Positions 50,193 through 60,947 are shown, counted from the first letter of the stretch. The stretch is DNA of 64,000 nt from Oscillospiraceae bacterium (GCA_022800755.1 JAAWQX010000030.1:28372-92371), one strand, 5' to 3'. Numbers and translations are program-made. The notes: generated by a model from the letters alone, not told the origin.

Positions 50193-50320
50193 CTCTCTGT
50201 CCTTTCCCTATCGTCCTTTTGAGACTCTCATATCAACAGCCTCCGAAGGCAAAAATTGCCTTCGGAGGCTCCGTTTTGAACTACGCAGTCTGATTTCTTT
50301 TAGTCCTGGCGCACACACGT

Positions 50321-51004
50321 TCAAGTCCACAAGCCAAAATCGGCAATACCAACTCTCCCGTGTACATCAGATAACTTTACTTCCAAATTGAGTACACCAG
50401 TAATATCCACGTTAAAGGAAATTGGTTGTACTCCCGCTGTTAAAGTAGCAATATATAGCAATTCGCCGTCTCCATATAACTCTAATGTCATATCGTAGGA
50501 TGTATTTTTAGCGTTTTCACGTAAATAGTATGTACCACTGATTTTTGAATACTGTCCGTTGAGTAAATACGTATTTCCGGAAGGATATTTAGGCGTAACA
50601 GAGTTGTAGTAAACATTTCCCGCATTATCTTCATCAGAAGTCTTTACATTATATCCATTACCGGTAAGACTCTTCAAGTCCTTCAACAGCACAGCCGGCT
50701 TTTCGCCGGTATGCTTGCCCAAGTATACTGTCCCGGTCGCACCGTCCCATTGTACAGTTTTTCCAACCGCCTCACTCACAGCCCGGACAGGCAGATAGGT
50801 TGTTCCGTTGTAAATAAACGCTTCCACTGGATTCCCGTTTCCATCCTTAGGATTCAACTTGACATCGTCAATATAAATGTTCACATCGGTATAAACTGTG
50901 ATATTCTTTCCTGCCGCGGCCATCGCCGGAACGATCAGGGTGCTCAGCATAACAGCCGCTAAAATCCCCGAAATAAAGTAAGTTGCTTTTTGTCTACGAT
51001 TCAT
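50321..51004 (-). CDS. Secreted protein with copper-amine-oxidase-N/stalk-like domain and NPCBM-like region
   Basis: Signal peptide; AFIYNGTTYLPVRAVSEAVGKTVQWDGATGTVYLG. Confidence 0.7.
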   Translation of the reverse strand: MNRRQKATYFISGILAAVMLSTLIVPAMAAAGKNITVYTDVNIYIDDVKLNPKDGNGNPVEAFIYNGTTYLPVRAVSEAVGKTVQWDGATGTVYLGKHTGEKPAVLLKDLKSLTGNGYNVKTSDEDNAGNVYYNSVTPKYPSGNTYLLNGQYSKISGTYYLRENAKNTSYDMTLELYGDGELLYIATLTAGVQPISFNVDITGVLNLEVKLSDVHGRVGIADFGLWT

Positions 51005-51043
51005 AATGTACATCCTTTCTGTCTGCGTCTTTTTGAAATTTGA

Positions 51044-51229
51044 TTATTTACCGGAGAATGCTTCCCGCATATAGTGGTCATAGTTGCAATAAATCCTTCC
51101 TCCTGCCGATACTGGGTCGCCTTGAATTTTGTTGCCGCAGTAATGGCATGTCTTATTCATGCAGGCTGTCAGCGACAGCAAGATACACAACAGCAAAATT
51201 CCAATCAGTGTTCGTTTCGCCTGACGCAT
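51044..51229 (-). CDS. Small lipoprotein
   Basis: 61 aa; IGILLLCILLSLTAC lipobox; CHYCGNKIQG. Confidence 0.6.
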   Translation of the reverse strand: MRQAKRTLIGILLLCILLSLTACMNKTCHYCGNKIQGDPVSAGGRIYCNYDHYMREAFSGK

Positions 51230-51260
51230 AAAATTCCTCGCTTTCTTTTTATTTATTGGT

Positions 51261-52445
51261 TTATTTATTCTGCATTACTTGCCGTGTAGACGCATACTGT
51301 ATTAATCGCTCTGTCATGTTGTTAAGGGAGAGACCGTCTTTACATACATCCGCCAGTGGCAACCCCATGTACGAACCGCCGGAAAATCTTGCTTGATAGG
51401 AATCAAGCCAATTCTCATATTCCTTCCAACTATAATCGTATGTCGTCCCGTTTTCAGTAACAATCATCCGCTGTTCTCCATCCCGGTACTGTCCGTCGTA
51501 ATCCATCGAATAACCTAATATCTTTGTTCCGTTGGAAAATACATACACACGAGAATCTCCCATCAGCATATGGCTGGACCCGGATTTTTCTATGACCAAG
51601 CCCGGAAACTTTGTGTTTTCTATTAGCAAATCGTCAATCATATAACCCACAAGCTCTGTATTTTCTACCTGCTCCACCGCGCCGTCATGCCAGCCATAAA
51701 TGGTATAGGATCTGTTCTGGTATTCCGGGTTAAACAAAAAGAGATAAGGATTCCCATCATTGGCAAAATCCGCTAAAATCACAGCAGAACGAGAGGTCTC
51801 ATAGCCATACGGCCCCGGAACAGTAAACGGCTGACCCCAAGGAGCCGTGATGTCACCATCAAATGTTTTCAACGTGATTTTTCCGTCCAATCCGTCTTGC
51901 AGCAATCCTGCATACGCAGCCGCCTGCTCCGCCGTCATAATACACCTATCCCGATAACCATAATAAGGGATGCCTGACAGGATTTTCGACAGCTGGATTT
52001 TCGCTTCGATCCGCTCCAATGCGTTTTGAACCGCAGGATCGCCGGTAACTTCTGCGCCTTGCCGCAATATAGAATGTGCTTCCTCCAAATCTAAGAAATA
52101 TTCGCTAATCTCTGCGGCTGACAGATAAACACCCGCGTCACAGTCTCCCATGGACAACACCGTACGATAATCAGTAGCCGCGCTACGATATGACGTATCC
52201 TTATCAATTGCATCATCTGTGGTCTTTGCCATTCCCATAGCGGCTGCAGCCCGGCCTCGATAGGCTTCAGGTCGTGTATTATCCAATTCAATCGCCTGAG
52301 AATAGGCATTTACAGCATCTTGCCATTCCTGTGCATCCACAGCCGCCGCGCCTATCTCACAGCATTGTTTGTATTTACCGCCGGTACAAGCAGTCAATAC
52401 CAAAAGAAGACACATAGATATTAAAACCAAAATTCTTTGTTTCAT
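51261..52445 (-). CDS. TPR-containing lipoprotein
   Basis: LVLISMCLLLVLTAC lipobox; WQDAVNAYSQAIELDNTRPEAYRGRAAA. Confidence 0.8.
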   Translation of the reverse strand: MKQRILVLISMCLLLVLTACTGGKYKQCCEIGAAAVDAQEWQDAVNAYSQAIELDNTRPEAYRGRAAAAMGMAKTTDDAIDKDTSYRSAATDYRTVLSMGDCDAGVYLSAAEISEYFLDLEEAHSILRQGAEVTGDPAVQNALERIEAKIQLSKILSGIPYYGYRDRCIMTAEQAAAYAGLLQDGLDGKITLKTFDGDITAPWGQPFTVPGPYGYETSRSAVILADFANDGNPYLFLFNPEYQNRSYTIYGWHDGAVEQVENTELVGYMIDDLLIENTKFPGLVIEKSGSSHMLMGDSRVYVFSNGTKILGYSMDYDGQYRDGEQRMIVTENGTTYDYSWKEYENWLDSYQARFSGGSYMGLPLADVCKDGLSLNNMTERLIQYASTRQVMQNK

Positions 52446-52468
52446 GCTCGCCTTTTTTCCCTCCGGCC

Positions 52469-54349
52469 TTACTTGTTGTTCTCAAAATAATTCATTAGAA
52501 TCTGTGCCACTTGTGCGCGGTTCGCCGTGGCTCTGGGCATCAATCTTCCATCACTTCCGCTAATCAAATCTGTCGCAACTGCCCACATCATCGCAGTATC
52601 CGCATAGTCGCTGATTTCATTGGTATCAGTATATTTATCTCCGCGCCAATCTCCTCCATAGAGGGGAGAGCCATTGTACCGCCACAGTATAACAACTAAT
52701 TGCTCCCGTGTAATGCTGTCATTCGGGCCGAATCTTCTATCGCCATAGCCGCTGACAATCCCTTTACCGGCCGCCCAGGATACCGCATTCGCATACCATG
52801 CACCGGATCCCACATCGTCAAATTCCGAACTGGATACGTCGGGACACCCTTCCTTGTTATACAGAATTTGCGCCAGCATCGCACGGGTAAGATAACTGCC
52901 CGGGTCAAAAATCGTACCGCTCATACCAGCCATCAACCCATGCTCCGTCGCATACTTCACAGCCGGGGTAAACCAGGCATTATCCGGTACATCTAAAAAC
53001 TTCATCTCCTGCTGAGCGCCTGGCTGTGTCCCCGTCTGGCTGCCTGTGGTCTCTTTATTTGCCTCATCGCCGCTCGGAATAGAGGTACCCTTGGCAATCA
53101 TTTTACCGCATCCCTTGCAGTAGACGTCTCCCGTATAACCGTCTTCCGTATCCGTCCCCTCTTTTGCGTTCCGCACCTCGGTATCCCCATCGTGATTGTT
53201 GGGATTTTTCGGCAAATCGAAAATCTGTGCGGAAGTCTGCTCTATGGTACACGCTTTATCCCGGAAAAATTTCTTGCACCCGGTGCAGTAATAATAAGAC
53301 GCCGTCCGGCCGAGTTGATGGCAGTTTCCCTCCATGGCTTCATGGAAAACCAGCGTGTGCTTATGGGACGTACCGGAAAGAATCGCCTCGCCTTTCGCAA
53401 TCAGCTTGCCGCAGCCTTTGCAGTAGGTATCTCCCGTATAGCCGGCTTCCGTGTCCGTCGCCGCTTTTGCATTTCGGATCTCTGTGCCGCTGTCATGATG
53501 ATTGGGGTCAATCGGAAGATCATAGGCTTGGTCAAATGTAATTTCCCGCGTCCCCGCCTGATCCAAATAAATTTTCTGACAGGACATGCACTGATAGAAC
53601 ACTCTGGTCATGCCGGGCCAGTTGCAGCAAGCAGGATGAGGTAAAAAGGTCTGCATATCATGGACATGTGTTTCAACAGGACTATGAATATATGAAAAGC
53701 CGTGCCGTCCGCTGCCACTGCCGTTAATATAATCGGTCATCCATTGATAGCTTTTTTCTTCGACTCTTACCTGGCAATGATAATTGTTGTACCGGTTGCA
53801 GTCATAGATTGTCACACTGGAATCCGATGCAGAAAGCAAGATCATGGAATGATTGTAACTTCCCCTGTAAATTCTGAGATGGGAACCTGCGGGAAGATTG
53901 ATAAGGATATCTTTAATTTCCGCTTCGGAAAAGCTCCGCATATCATCCGTATGTGTTTCCACAATGCCGTCACAAGAAGAAATCTGTTTGTATACCAATT
54001 TGTGCTGCTGCTCGGCAGACACACCGGTATACCGATACATGCAGTAATATGCAAATGACAAACACTGTGTCGCGCCGTATAGATCTATGTAGGTTGAACC
54101 GCCTGAATAAGTTAGATTCACAGCAGTCGCACATGTAGATTCATTTGAATGTCCGGTACACTTTCCACCTGTGGTTGTAAAATATGTTCCTGCGGGCAGT
54201 TCCGGAAGCACGGTTCCCAGTGCAGCTCTTAACTCGCCGGTAGTAGAAAGGCTGCAAGTCCCGGCAGCCTTTGCCGAAGCGGTCAGCAGTGGGAATATAC
54301 CTATCAACAGAGCCATTACCAACAGCATGGAAACTACTCTCTTTTTCAT
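52469..54349 (-). CDS. S-layer-homology surface protein with N-terminal papain/CHAP-like region
   Basis: Signal peptide; QCLSFAYYCMY / HSMILL; SLH repeats FLDVPDNAWFTPAVKYATEHGLMAG. Confidence 0.75.
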   Translation of the reverse strand: MKKRVVSMLLVMALLIGIFPLLTASAKAAGTCSLSTTGELRAALGTVLPELPAGTYFTTTGGKCTGHSNESTCATAVNLTYSGGSTYIDLYGATQCLSFAYYCMYRYTGVSAEQQHKLVYKQISSCDGIVETHTDDMRSFSEAEIKDILINLPAGSHLRIYRGSYNHSMILLSASDSSVTIYDCNRYNNYHCQVRVEEKSYQWMTDYINGSGSGRHGFSYIHSPVETHVHDMQTFLPHPACCNWPGMTRVFYQCMSCQKIYLDQAGTREITFDQAYDLPIDPNHHDSGTEIRNAKAATDTEAGYTGDTYCKGCGKLIAKGEAILSGTSHKHTLVFHEAMEGNCHQLGRTASYYYCTGCKKFFRDKACTIEQTSAQIFDLPKNPNNHDGDTEVRNAKEGTDTEDGYTGDVYCKGCGKMIAKGTSIPSGDEANKETTGSQTGTQPGAQQEMKFLDVPDNAWFTPAVKYATEHGLMAGMSGTIFDPGSYLTRAMLAQILYNKEGCPDVSSSEFDDVGSGAWYANAVSWAAGKGIVSGYGDRRFGPNDSITREQLVVILWRYNGSPLYGGDWRGDKYTDTNEISDYADTAMMWAVATDLISGSDGRLMPRATANRAQVAQILMNYFENNK

Positions 54350-54430
54350 TCTGTTTCCTCCTAAACATTTTTATTATAAATTGACACATTGGCCCCCGGT
54401 AACAGACTGGGGGCCAATGTGTTTGTTTGA

Positions 54431-57400
54431 TTATTTTGCGGTAACCGTGTATGTGCTATCGCCATTGTGAGTGACGGTGTGGGTGGAGGTATTAACGTAT
54501 TGCGTGGGATCAAATTTGAATGTACCACCGGTAATAGAAACTACCCCTCCACTATAACAACTGGCAATTCCGTGATTCGCCGTATAAGTACCGCTAACTA
54601 CAAGAATTTTAGTGCCCTCATCGACAGAATGAAACATTGGACGATTTCCTCCACTGCTGGGAATTGTACAATTTTCAAGCTTTACATTCGCTCCGCTATT
54701 CGCATGGACTGCGTTGCCTACCGTACTCGAAATGTAACTGTTATGAATAGTGACAGATGCTCCATTGCCCGGGAAAATGGTATTTCCAGTATCACTGCTC
54801 GCTGTAATGTTGCTCAAGCTGCACTCACGGCTTTCCCAAAAATGAAATGCACAATAAGAGCCACCATTAATTGTCAGTTTTCCTGCTTTATTCACATAAA
54901 TAATAGAGCCGTTCCCATAAGGATCAGCACTGCCGGTGACGCGAATGGCACTATTCGCCGTAGTTCCGTCAATTGTCAATTCTTTCCCCTGTCCGACTAT
55001 AAAAACCGAGATTTCCAATGTGTGCCCATTCAGGTTTAACTGTGCCGGGGGACCGGTAAAAATCTGAATATGAGCGTCACCGGCAATGATATCCTGCCCT
55101 AAGGTCACTGAACCGCCACGAAGCAGCGCCGATTTTAATGAAGCAATGTCATTTACTGTGACAGGCTCATAGGATGGCCAAGCGGGGAATGTGCTTATTT
55201 CAGCAATTTTCGATTTGGTAATGGACAAAGATTGACGGTCTTCACTCACAGTTCCGTTCATCGTTTGTACCCGGAGCACACAGCCCGCATACGGCGCACC
55301 GCTAATTATTTCTCCGCTATCAATACAACCACTGATGATGTCAGTGCCATCCGGCGTATTTAACGTATAAATAATTCCCATTCCGGCATTATCCGCCTGA
55401 AGACGATAAACGCTGCCGTCAAGGCTTATCGTTGGGTTTATGACTGTCTCTGTTACAGTTAGGGGAATCTCTACTGTATAAAGTTTCGTTAATCCAAGGT
55501 CATCTGATGTAGGTGTACTCTTGTATACAGTCAAATGAAGCACTTCGCTAAGATTTGCCGCCAGCGTATTACGCAAATCATAATATGCCTGCGTGGTAGG
55601 AAGATAGCTTTCAGTGCCATAATTAATCATGTAGCGTTCATTTTCTGTAAGCGGAACGGCCTTCCAGTGCATAATTGGAGAACCGTCAACAATTTCGAAC
55701 CAGATTTCTTTGACAGGTACCTTCGGTATACTTTCCGTCTTCTTCGCATTGCAAACCGTACAAGTGTAAGTCTTCACGCCCTCAGCGGTTTCCGTAGGCT
55801 CTTTGGTTACAACGCCTGCGTTCCAGCTATGCCCAGTGGCGGAAATTTCCGTTTGAGCCACCGTGACAGTACCGCATACGGAACATTTCTTGCCGGCAGT
55901 AAGACCTGTTTCCGTGCAGGTGGGCGCCTTGGCGGGAATCGTTACTTCTTTATGTCCGGTGGCTGTGATCGGTTCTGTTCGGGTACTCTGGCAGGAAGTG
56001 CAAGTGTAAGTTTTCTCCCCCGCTTCAGTGCAAGTCGCAGGTTTCGTCACTGTACCTCTGTTCCAAACATGTGTTCCGGCAGCTTTTTCATATGCACAAA
56101 CCGTGCAAGTGCCAGCAACAGAACAATCTGCGTTGTTATACGCATGAGGCGCAACCGTATCGGTCCCATCACAGCGGGAGCACTTATGCCAATGCCCGGT
56201 CTCGTTTTTCTGATAACTTCCGGAAAAATCATGGCCAAGCGCAGCAATCGTTTCCTGCGCAACGATGACCGCCTCGCATACGGAACATTTTTTGCCAGCG
56301 GTAAGACCTGTTTCCGTGCAGGTGGGGTCTACCGCAGCGACATCAACTTCCGTATGACCTGTGGCATCAATGCTTTCGGTTTTCGTGTTGCCGCATACGG
56401 AACAAGTATAGGTCCGCACACCTGCTTTGGTGCAGGTAGGCGCAGTAGTCACTTCGCCCTCGTTCCAAGTATGCTCTCCGGTCCCTTTGACCGTTACCTT
56501 CTCCAGCGTAGTCTCCGTTTTTCCTCCCGCATCAGCAAAAAGCTTACCGCAAGAACATTTCCAATATTCCGTGTTTCCGTCTCCGCAAGTAGCTTCTTTC
56601 GCCTCCACTTTGGTCAAGCTGTGGCTGTGGGATGGGATATAAATTCCGCCACCGCCGCCGGTGACAGGCGTTTTATTTTGCTCTATCGTGCTGTTTTCCC
56701 CGGTAAGATCAATATCCGGCAAAGTGGAATTTTGATTTTTTACCTTGGCGCCGTCTGCCTGAACGGTGACAGACCCCGTAACTGTGGCCTTGTCGAAAGT
56801 AACACTCTTGCTTTCTGCCGCCGGTGTTACAAGAACGTCCGCAGATGTTTTTCCCGTAAGTGTTACATCGCCGGAAGCAACGAGAACAATTCCCTCCTTG
56901 TCTGTGAGTGTATAGGTGCCAGGCTCATTGATATACTGTACAACTGACCGGTCAAGGATCGTCATCAGCGATGCACGGTTGATATGTACATTTGGGGCCA
57001 ATTGCCCATTTCCAACACCGCCCACAATGCCGGATTCAACCATTGCGGCGACATAAGGCGCCGCCCAGTCAGAGACTTGCCCGCCGTCCGAGAATGTCGC
57101 GAAATCGGTATTTTGTGCCGGCGCGATGTTCAACGCACGGCACAGCATTGTCATGGCTTCCTCCCGGGTGATTGGATCGTTGGGTTTCGCATTTTGCCCG
57201 TCGCCGGCCAGAATACCCGCCTCATAGCAACGTAATACATAGGGGGCGTACCAAGCATCTGCCGGGACGTCAGAAAAAGGGTTATCCCGCTCTTTTTCCA
57301 ACCCTAACACTTCTGCCAATACCTTTGCCATTTGCCCGCGCGTTAAAACGCCCTCCGGTTCAAAAACGCCGTCATGGCCCTCCACTACGCCATAGCCACT

Positions 57401-57532
57401 CCACCGCTCAATGGCAGCTTCGGCCCAATGTCCTTTGGTATCGCTGTACTGTCCGCTTGCGGCAGCAGAAACAGCGAGTGTGCCCATCAGCATCGACACT
57501 GCTAAAAGCACAGCAAGTATTCGTTTTTTCAT
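54431..57532 (-). CDS. SLH-domain surface protein with tandem CSVCG repeats and C-terminal beta-helix-like region
   Basis: Signal peptide MKKRILAVLLAVSMLMGTLAVSAAA; three SLH repeats; repeated C-T-x-A-G-x-K-x-Y-T-C-x-x-C units; start reset to 57532. Confidence 0.8.
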   Translation of the reverse strand: MKKRILAVLLAVSMLMGTLAVSAAASGQYSDTKGHWAEAAIERWSGYGVVEGHDGVFEPEGVLTRGQMAKVLAEVLGLEKERDNPFSDVPADAWYAPYVLRCYEAGILAGDGQNAKPNDPITREEAMTMLCRALNIAPAQNTDFATFSDGGQVSDWAAPYVAAMVESGIVGGVGNGQLAPNVHINRASLMTILDRSVVQYINEPGTYTLTDKEGIVLVASGDVTLTGKTSADVLVTPAAESKSVTFDKATVTGSVTVQADGAKVKNQNSTLPDIDLTGENSTIEQNKTPVTGGGGGIYIPSHSHSLTKVEAKEATCGDGNTEYWKCSCGKLFADAGGKTETTLEKVTVKGTGEHTWNEGEVTTAPTCTKAGVRTYTCSVCGNTKTESIDATGHTEVDVAAVDPTCTETGLTAGKKCSVCEAVIVAQETIAALGHDFSGSYQKNETGHWHKCSRCDGTDTVAPHAYNNADCSVAGTCTVCAYEKAAGTHVWNRGTVTKPATCTEAGEKTYTCTSCQSTRTEPITATGHKEVTIPAKAPTCTETGLTAGKKCSVCGTVTVAQTEISATGHSWNAGVVTKEPTETAEGVKTYTCTVCNAKKTESIPKVPVKEIWFEIVDGSPIMHWKAVPLTENERYMINYGTESYLPTTQAYYDLRNTLAANLSEVLHLTVYKSTPTSDDLGLTKLYTVEIPLTVTETVINPTISLDGSVYRLQADNAGMGIIYTLNTPDGTDIISGCIDSGEIISGAPYAGCVLRVQTMNGTVSEDRQSLSITKSKIAEISTFPAWPSYEPVTVNDIASLKSALLRGGSVTLGQDIIAGDAHIQIFTGPPAQLNLNGHTLEISVFIVGQGKELTIDGTTANSAIRVTGSADPYGNGSIIYVNKAGKLTINGGSYCAFHFWESRECSLSNITASSDTGNTIFPGNGASVTIHNSYISSTVGNAVHANSGANVKLENCTIPSSGGNRPMFHSVDEGTKILVVSGTYTANHGIASCYSGGVVSITGGTFKFDPTQYVNTSTHTVTHNGDSTYTVTAK

Positions 57533-57803
57533 TCTGTTTCCTCCTAAATATTTTTTATCATATCGATCCACACAAGTGGACAGATATTTACGTATGTGAG
57601 TTTCTGTGCTGACAGAAAAACAGTCATAGCTCTCTTCCTTTCTTTTCAGCGCCTCTAACACTTTCTTTATAATCTTTTTCCCCCGCCAAAGCAACGCAGA
57701 TGTAACAAACGATGTGTTTTATGTAAAAAACAATATATCTGTATCTTGCATTGCGGCTGGAAACAGAATAAAATATAAATAAAAAGAGAATTGAGGACGA
57801 ACG

Positions 57804-58517
57804 ATGCTGAACGCAGTCATATGCGACGATATCCCCGCCCATGCGCTTGAAATACAGTCGCTTTTGTCGCAGCTCGGGACATATGAATGCACGGTATGTG
57901 AAAGCCTGCCGCAATTGACCCAAGTGATCGCGGCGCAGGGGGAGCCTGACATTCTGTTTTTGGATATCCGCTTGAAAAACGCGGACGGCGTATCCGAGAT
58001 TCCGAAGCTGCTGAATGAGCGGACCCGAACGCAGATCATTTTTGTGACGGGGTATCCGTTGGAAAACTGTGAACGGGTCTATGATGTCGCCCATGCCTAC
58101 TTCCTGACCAAGCCCGTCACTCTGGAGCGATTGGAAAAGGCTGTACGCGCAGCAGAAAAGCATTTGAACGAGCTCAGTCAAACCATCACGATCAAGTGCG
58201 GCGCCACGCTCCATTCCTTATTTACCGCCGATATCCTATACATGGAAAGCAACCGGAGAAAGGTTCTGATCCATACCGTTGAGCGGGTTTATGAGGTCTA
58301 CGAGCAGCTTCAACCCCTCACGCAATTGGCCGGTCCGAAGTTCATTCAATGTCACAAAAGCTACAGCGTAAACCTGCAATACGCCCGGACAATCGACGGG
58401 CGGTTCTTTTATCTTTCCACCGGAGAACAAATTCCCATCAGCCAGAGGGCTTATACCAAGGTTAAGCGGGCATTCGTCCAATATCTCGGCGTAGAGCACG
58501 CACAGAAATTGAATTGA
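57804..58517 (+). CDS. LytTR-family response regulator (AgrA-like)
   Basis: NAVICDDIPAHALEIQSLL...DILFLDIRL; LytTR region ILYMESNRRKVLIHT...FIQCHKSYSVNL. Confidence 0.9.
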   Translation: MLNAVICDDIPAHALEIQSLLSQLGTYECTVCESLPQLTQVIAAQGEPDILFLDIRLKNADGVSEIPKLLNERTRTQIIFVTGYPLENCERVYDVAHAYFLTKPVTLERLEKAVRAAEKHLNELSQTITIKCGATLHSLFTADILYMESNRRKVLIHTVERVYEVYEQLQPLTQLAGPKFIQCHKSYSVNLQYARTIDGRFFYLSTGEQIPISQRAYTKVKRAFVQYLGVEHAQKLN

Positions 58518-58530
58518 AGGGAGTACAATA

Positions 58531-59805
58531 TTGTCTTCTTGGATGCAAATTATTGATGTGTTGATCACAGTTCCGCAAATGGTTGTCACCGTCATCTGCT
58601 TCAACGTGTGCATGAAGTTTAAAAAACCAGTATTATTTGGTTTTTGCTATTGTGCATATTGTACTCTGCTATATCTGCTCCCCAAATTCATCGCTTTTTC
58701 TCTATTACCAAAGATGGTAATATTAGTCGTAGGGAGTGCTCTGGTCGCTTATCCATTTTGCGAAAAACCGTTTACGAATTATTTGATTTTTCATATCTAT
58801 AATTGCACGGTACAAGTGCTTGTGGATATTATTGTAAGCACACTCATGATCTTTTCCATCGGAATCAATTCCCTGGAAAGCTTTAACAACATGAACACCA
58901 TGTTGTTCGCAAAAAGTTTCTGTTTTGTTCTTTATACCTTTTTTCTCTGGCTTTTTACCGTTTTCTGGAGAAAGAAAACAAACATTCGCGGTACTGTTCC
59001 GGCCACTTTTATTACGCTTTTCGGAAGTCAGATCTTGATTTGTGTGTCCATGTTTGATATGGGGCTCCGGGTGAAAATCACAGCCGCCCTGACTGTGATG
59101 GAACTGCTTGCGGTCGTTGCCTGCTTTTTGTGCGACTTCCTTTTGCTGCGGTATATCCGTCAATTGGAAAACCACCATCAAGTCGTAATGGAAAAGCAAA
59201 TCGCGGAGTTGCAGCTCCGCTCGCAAATTGAGCACTACGACCAGCTGGTCAATACCATTGAGGACGTCGGAAAGCTGCGGCACGACGTGAACAATCAACT
59301 GCAAACAATTTACGCGCTCCTGAGCTCCGGCGAAACGCAGATCGCCAGAACGGAAACTGACGCGCTTCAAGAACGATGGAACGCCATCCATATGGAACGG
59401 CACTGCGCCAACAAATTGTTGGATGCTTTGATCTCCGAAAAAGAAAAAGCCTGCGCCGCAAAGATGGTCACATTAGAGGCAAAATTGGACGTCCCGGAAG
59501 GGATTGCCTTGGAAGGTTTAGATTTATGCAGCCTGTTCAGCAACATTTTGGACAACGCGATCCAAGCAGCTTCCATTGTCAAGGACGGCGACCGAAAAAT
59601 ATCCTTAGAAGCGTATTTAAGCGCCCATCGCCTGTCGATCACCGCTTCGAACACCTATGACCCCAAATCGCCAAAAGAGAATCCCTCGATCGGACATGGT
59701 TACGGTTTGCAGATCATCAAATCCATCGCGGAAAAATATAATGGCGGCATAAATGTCACAACACAGGACGAATCCTTTACCATTTCTGTTTGGTTGATTG
59801 CTTAA
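58531..59805 (+). CDS. GHKL-type sensor histidine kinase (AgrC-like)
   Basis: N-terminal multi-TM; KLRHDVNNQLQTIYALL; LFSNILDNAIQAA; GHGYGLQIIKSIAEKYNGG. Confidence 0.9.
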   Translation: MSSWMQIIDVLITVPQMVVTVICFNVCMKFKKPVLFGFCYCAYCTLLYLLPKFIAFSLLPKMVILVVGSALVAYPFCEKPFTNYLIFHIYNCTVQVLVDIIVSTLMIFSIGINSLESFNNMNTMLFAKSFCFVLYTFFLWLFTVFWRKKTNIRGTVPATFITLFGSQILICVSMFDMGLRVKITAALTVMELLAVVACFLCDFLLLRYIRQLENHHQVVMEKQIAELQLRSQIEHYDQLVNTIEDVGKLRHDVNNQLQTIYALLSSGETQIARTETDALQERWNAIHMERHCANKLLDALISEKEKACAAKMVTLEAKLDVPEGIALEGLDLCSLFSNILDNAIQAASIVKDGDRKISLEAYLSAHRLSITASNTYDPKSPKENPSIGHGYGLQIIKSIAEKYNGGINVTTQDESFTISVWLIA

Positions 59806-59935
59806 TCAGCAGAAAAGGTTGGTTCTTGTCCCCATAATATATGCCTATAAAGTCTATTGCACTTTAAGGGCATTATAGCACAATCAAATTAAACATACAA
59901 TACAAATATCCGAATACAAGGAGGATATTTGTAAA

Positions 59936-60289
59936 ATGATTGATTATAAAGACATCGGCGCACGGATCAGAGCGGTTCGGTTAGCGCGAAAAATGACACA
60001 AGAGCAGCTTGCGGAAGCCGTCGGCGTCGGCACGACCCATATCAGCCATATTGAGACCGGTAACAGCATCCCCAGCTTGCAGGTAATGATCGATATTATC
60101 AATACGCTGGGCTGCTCCGCAGACGAATTACTCTGTATTGAGATCAGGGAAGCGCGCCCGGCTTATAACAACTGGATCAGCGAATTAGTTGCAGACTGCA
60201 ACGGTCAGGAGATCAAGTTGATTACGGACATGGTGGTAGCTTTGAAAGCGTCATTGCGGCGGCTGAAGATATCCGCGAACGAAAGTTGA
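59936..60289 (+). CDS. XRE-family HTH regulator
   Basis: IGARIRAVRLARKMTQEQLAEAVGVGTTHISHIETGNSIPSLQVMIDII. Confidence 0.92.
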   Translation: MIDYKDIGARIRAVRLARKMTQEQLAEAVGVGTTHISHIETGNSIPSLQVMIDIINTLGCSADELLCIEIREARPAYNNWISELVADCNGQEIKLITDMVVALKASLRRLKISANES

Positions 60290-60415
60290 TCATAGTTTCA
60301 CCTCATGGGTGAGAGCAGAAGAGCCTGGACAAGAAGTCCAGGCTCTTCTGTTTGATCGTGTTTAGGGCTATTAGTCCAAGGGATAGAGCGTATCCTCAAG
60401 TAATCACATAATAAT

Positions 60416-60603
60416 CCTACCCGCTCGGGTAGGGCAAGCATAGCGCCCGGCTATACACCGGACGCAATAGCGGGGGCGAAGCCCCCGCACCCCCAGCCCC
60501 TAAAGGGGAGAAATCGATAGTAAAAAGGCTGGACAATACGTCCGGTCTTTTCCTTTTGATAGGATTCGACACTTGTCATCTGTTACACTGAAATCGACAG
60601 GAA
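60416..60603 (+). repeat. Full-length mobilization-region repeat; candidate oriT/leader upstream of mobC
   Basis: Stacked hairpins GCCCGGC..GCCGGAC-like, GCGGGGGCGAAGCCCCCGC, CCCCTAAAGGGG, CTGGACAATACGTCCGG, then TTTTCCTTTTGATAGGATTCGACAC. Confidence 0.6.
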
Positions 60604-60632
60604 CCACCTAAATAATGACAGGGAGCGGAGAA

Positions 60633-60947
60633 ATGGCACAAAAGAAAACCGCGATCATCACCGCACGAATGACGCCAGCGAATAAGCGTGAAATCGAGAA
60701 ACAGGCGAAAAAGGCAAAAATGACCGTGACGGACTATCTCACCACTTGCGGACTGGGAAAAGAGATTGTCGAGATCACTGGGTTAGAAGAAGTCCTATCA
60801 GAACTGAAAGCCCAGGGCAGAAATCTTAACCAACTTACTACTTTGGCGAATATGGGCCGAATCGAAATCATCAACGGCGCTGATATGATAAATGCTTACA
60901 CCTCATTATGCGAGCAGGTCAAACGCATCACAGAGGAGATGATCTGA
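60633..60947 (+). CDS. mobC: MobC-like relaxosome accessory protein
   Basis: ITARMTPANKREIEKQAKKAKMTVTDYLTTCGLGKEI...LKAQGRNLNQLTTLANMGRI; stop overlaps relaxase start (TGATG). Confidence 0.85.
   Translation: MAQKKTAIITARMTPANKREIEKQAKKAKMTVTDYLTTCGLGKEIVEITGLEEVLSELKAQGRNLNQLTTLANMGRIEIINGADMINAYTSLCEQVKRITEEMI

Noticed and set aside
55720-56480. Regularly spaced repeats that might suggest a CRISPR array
   Set aside because: These are in-frame coding repeats (CSVCG units) of the SLH protein; repeats vary and no cas genes are present
55535-56947. 470-aa plus-strand ORF
   Set aside because: Antisense to the repeat-rich SLH gene; Arg/Phe-rich artifact
57804-59805. Complete agr quorum-sensing locus
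   Set aside because: Only regulator and kinase are present; no AgrB protease or peptide precursor could be identified
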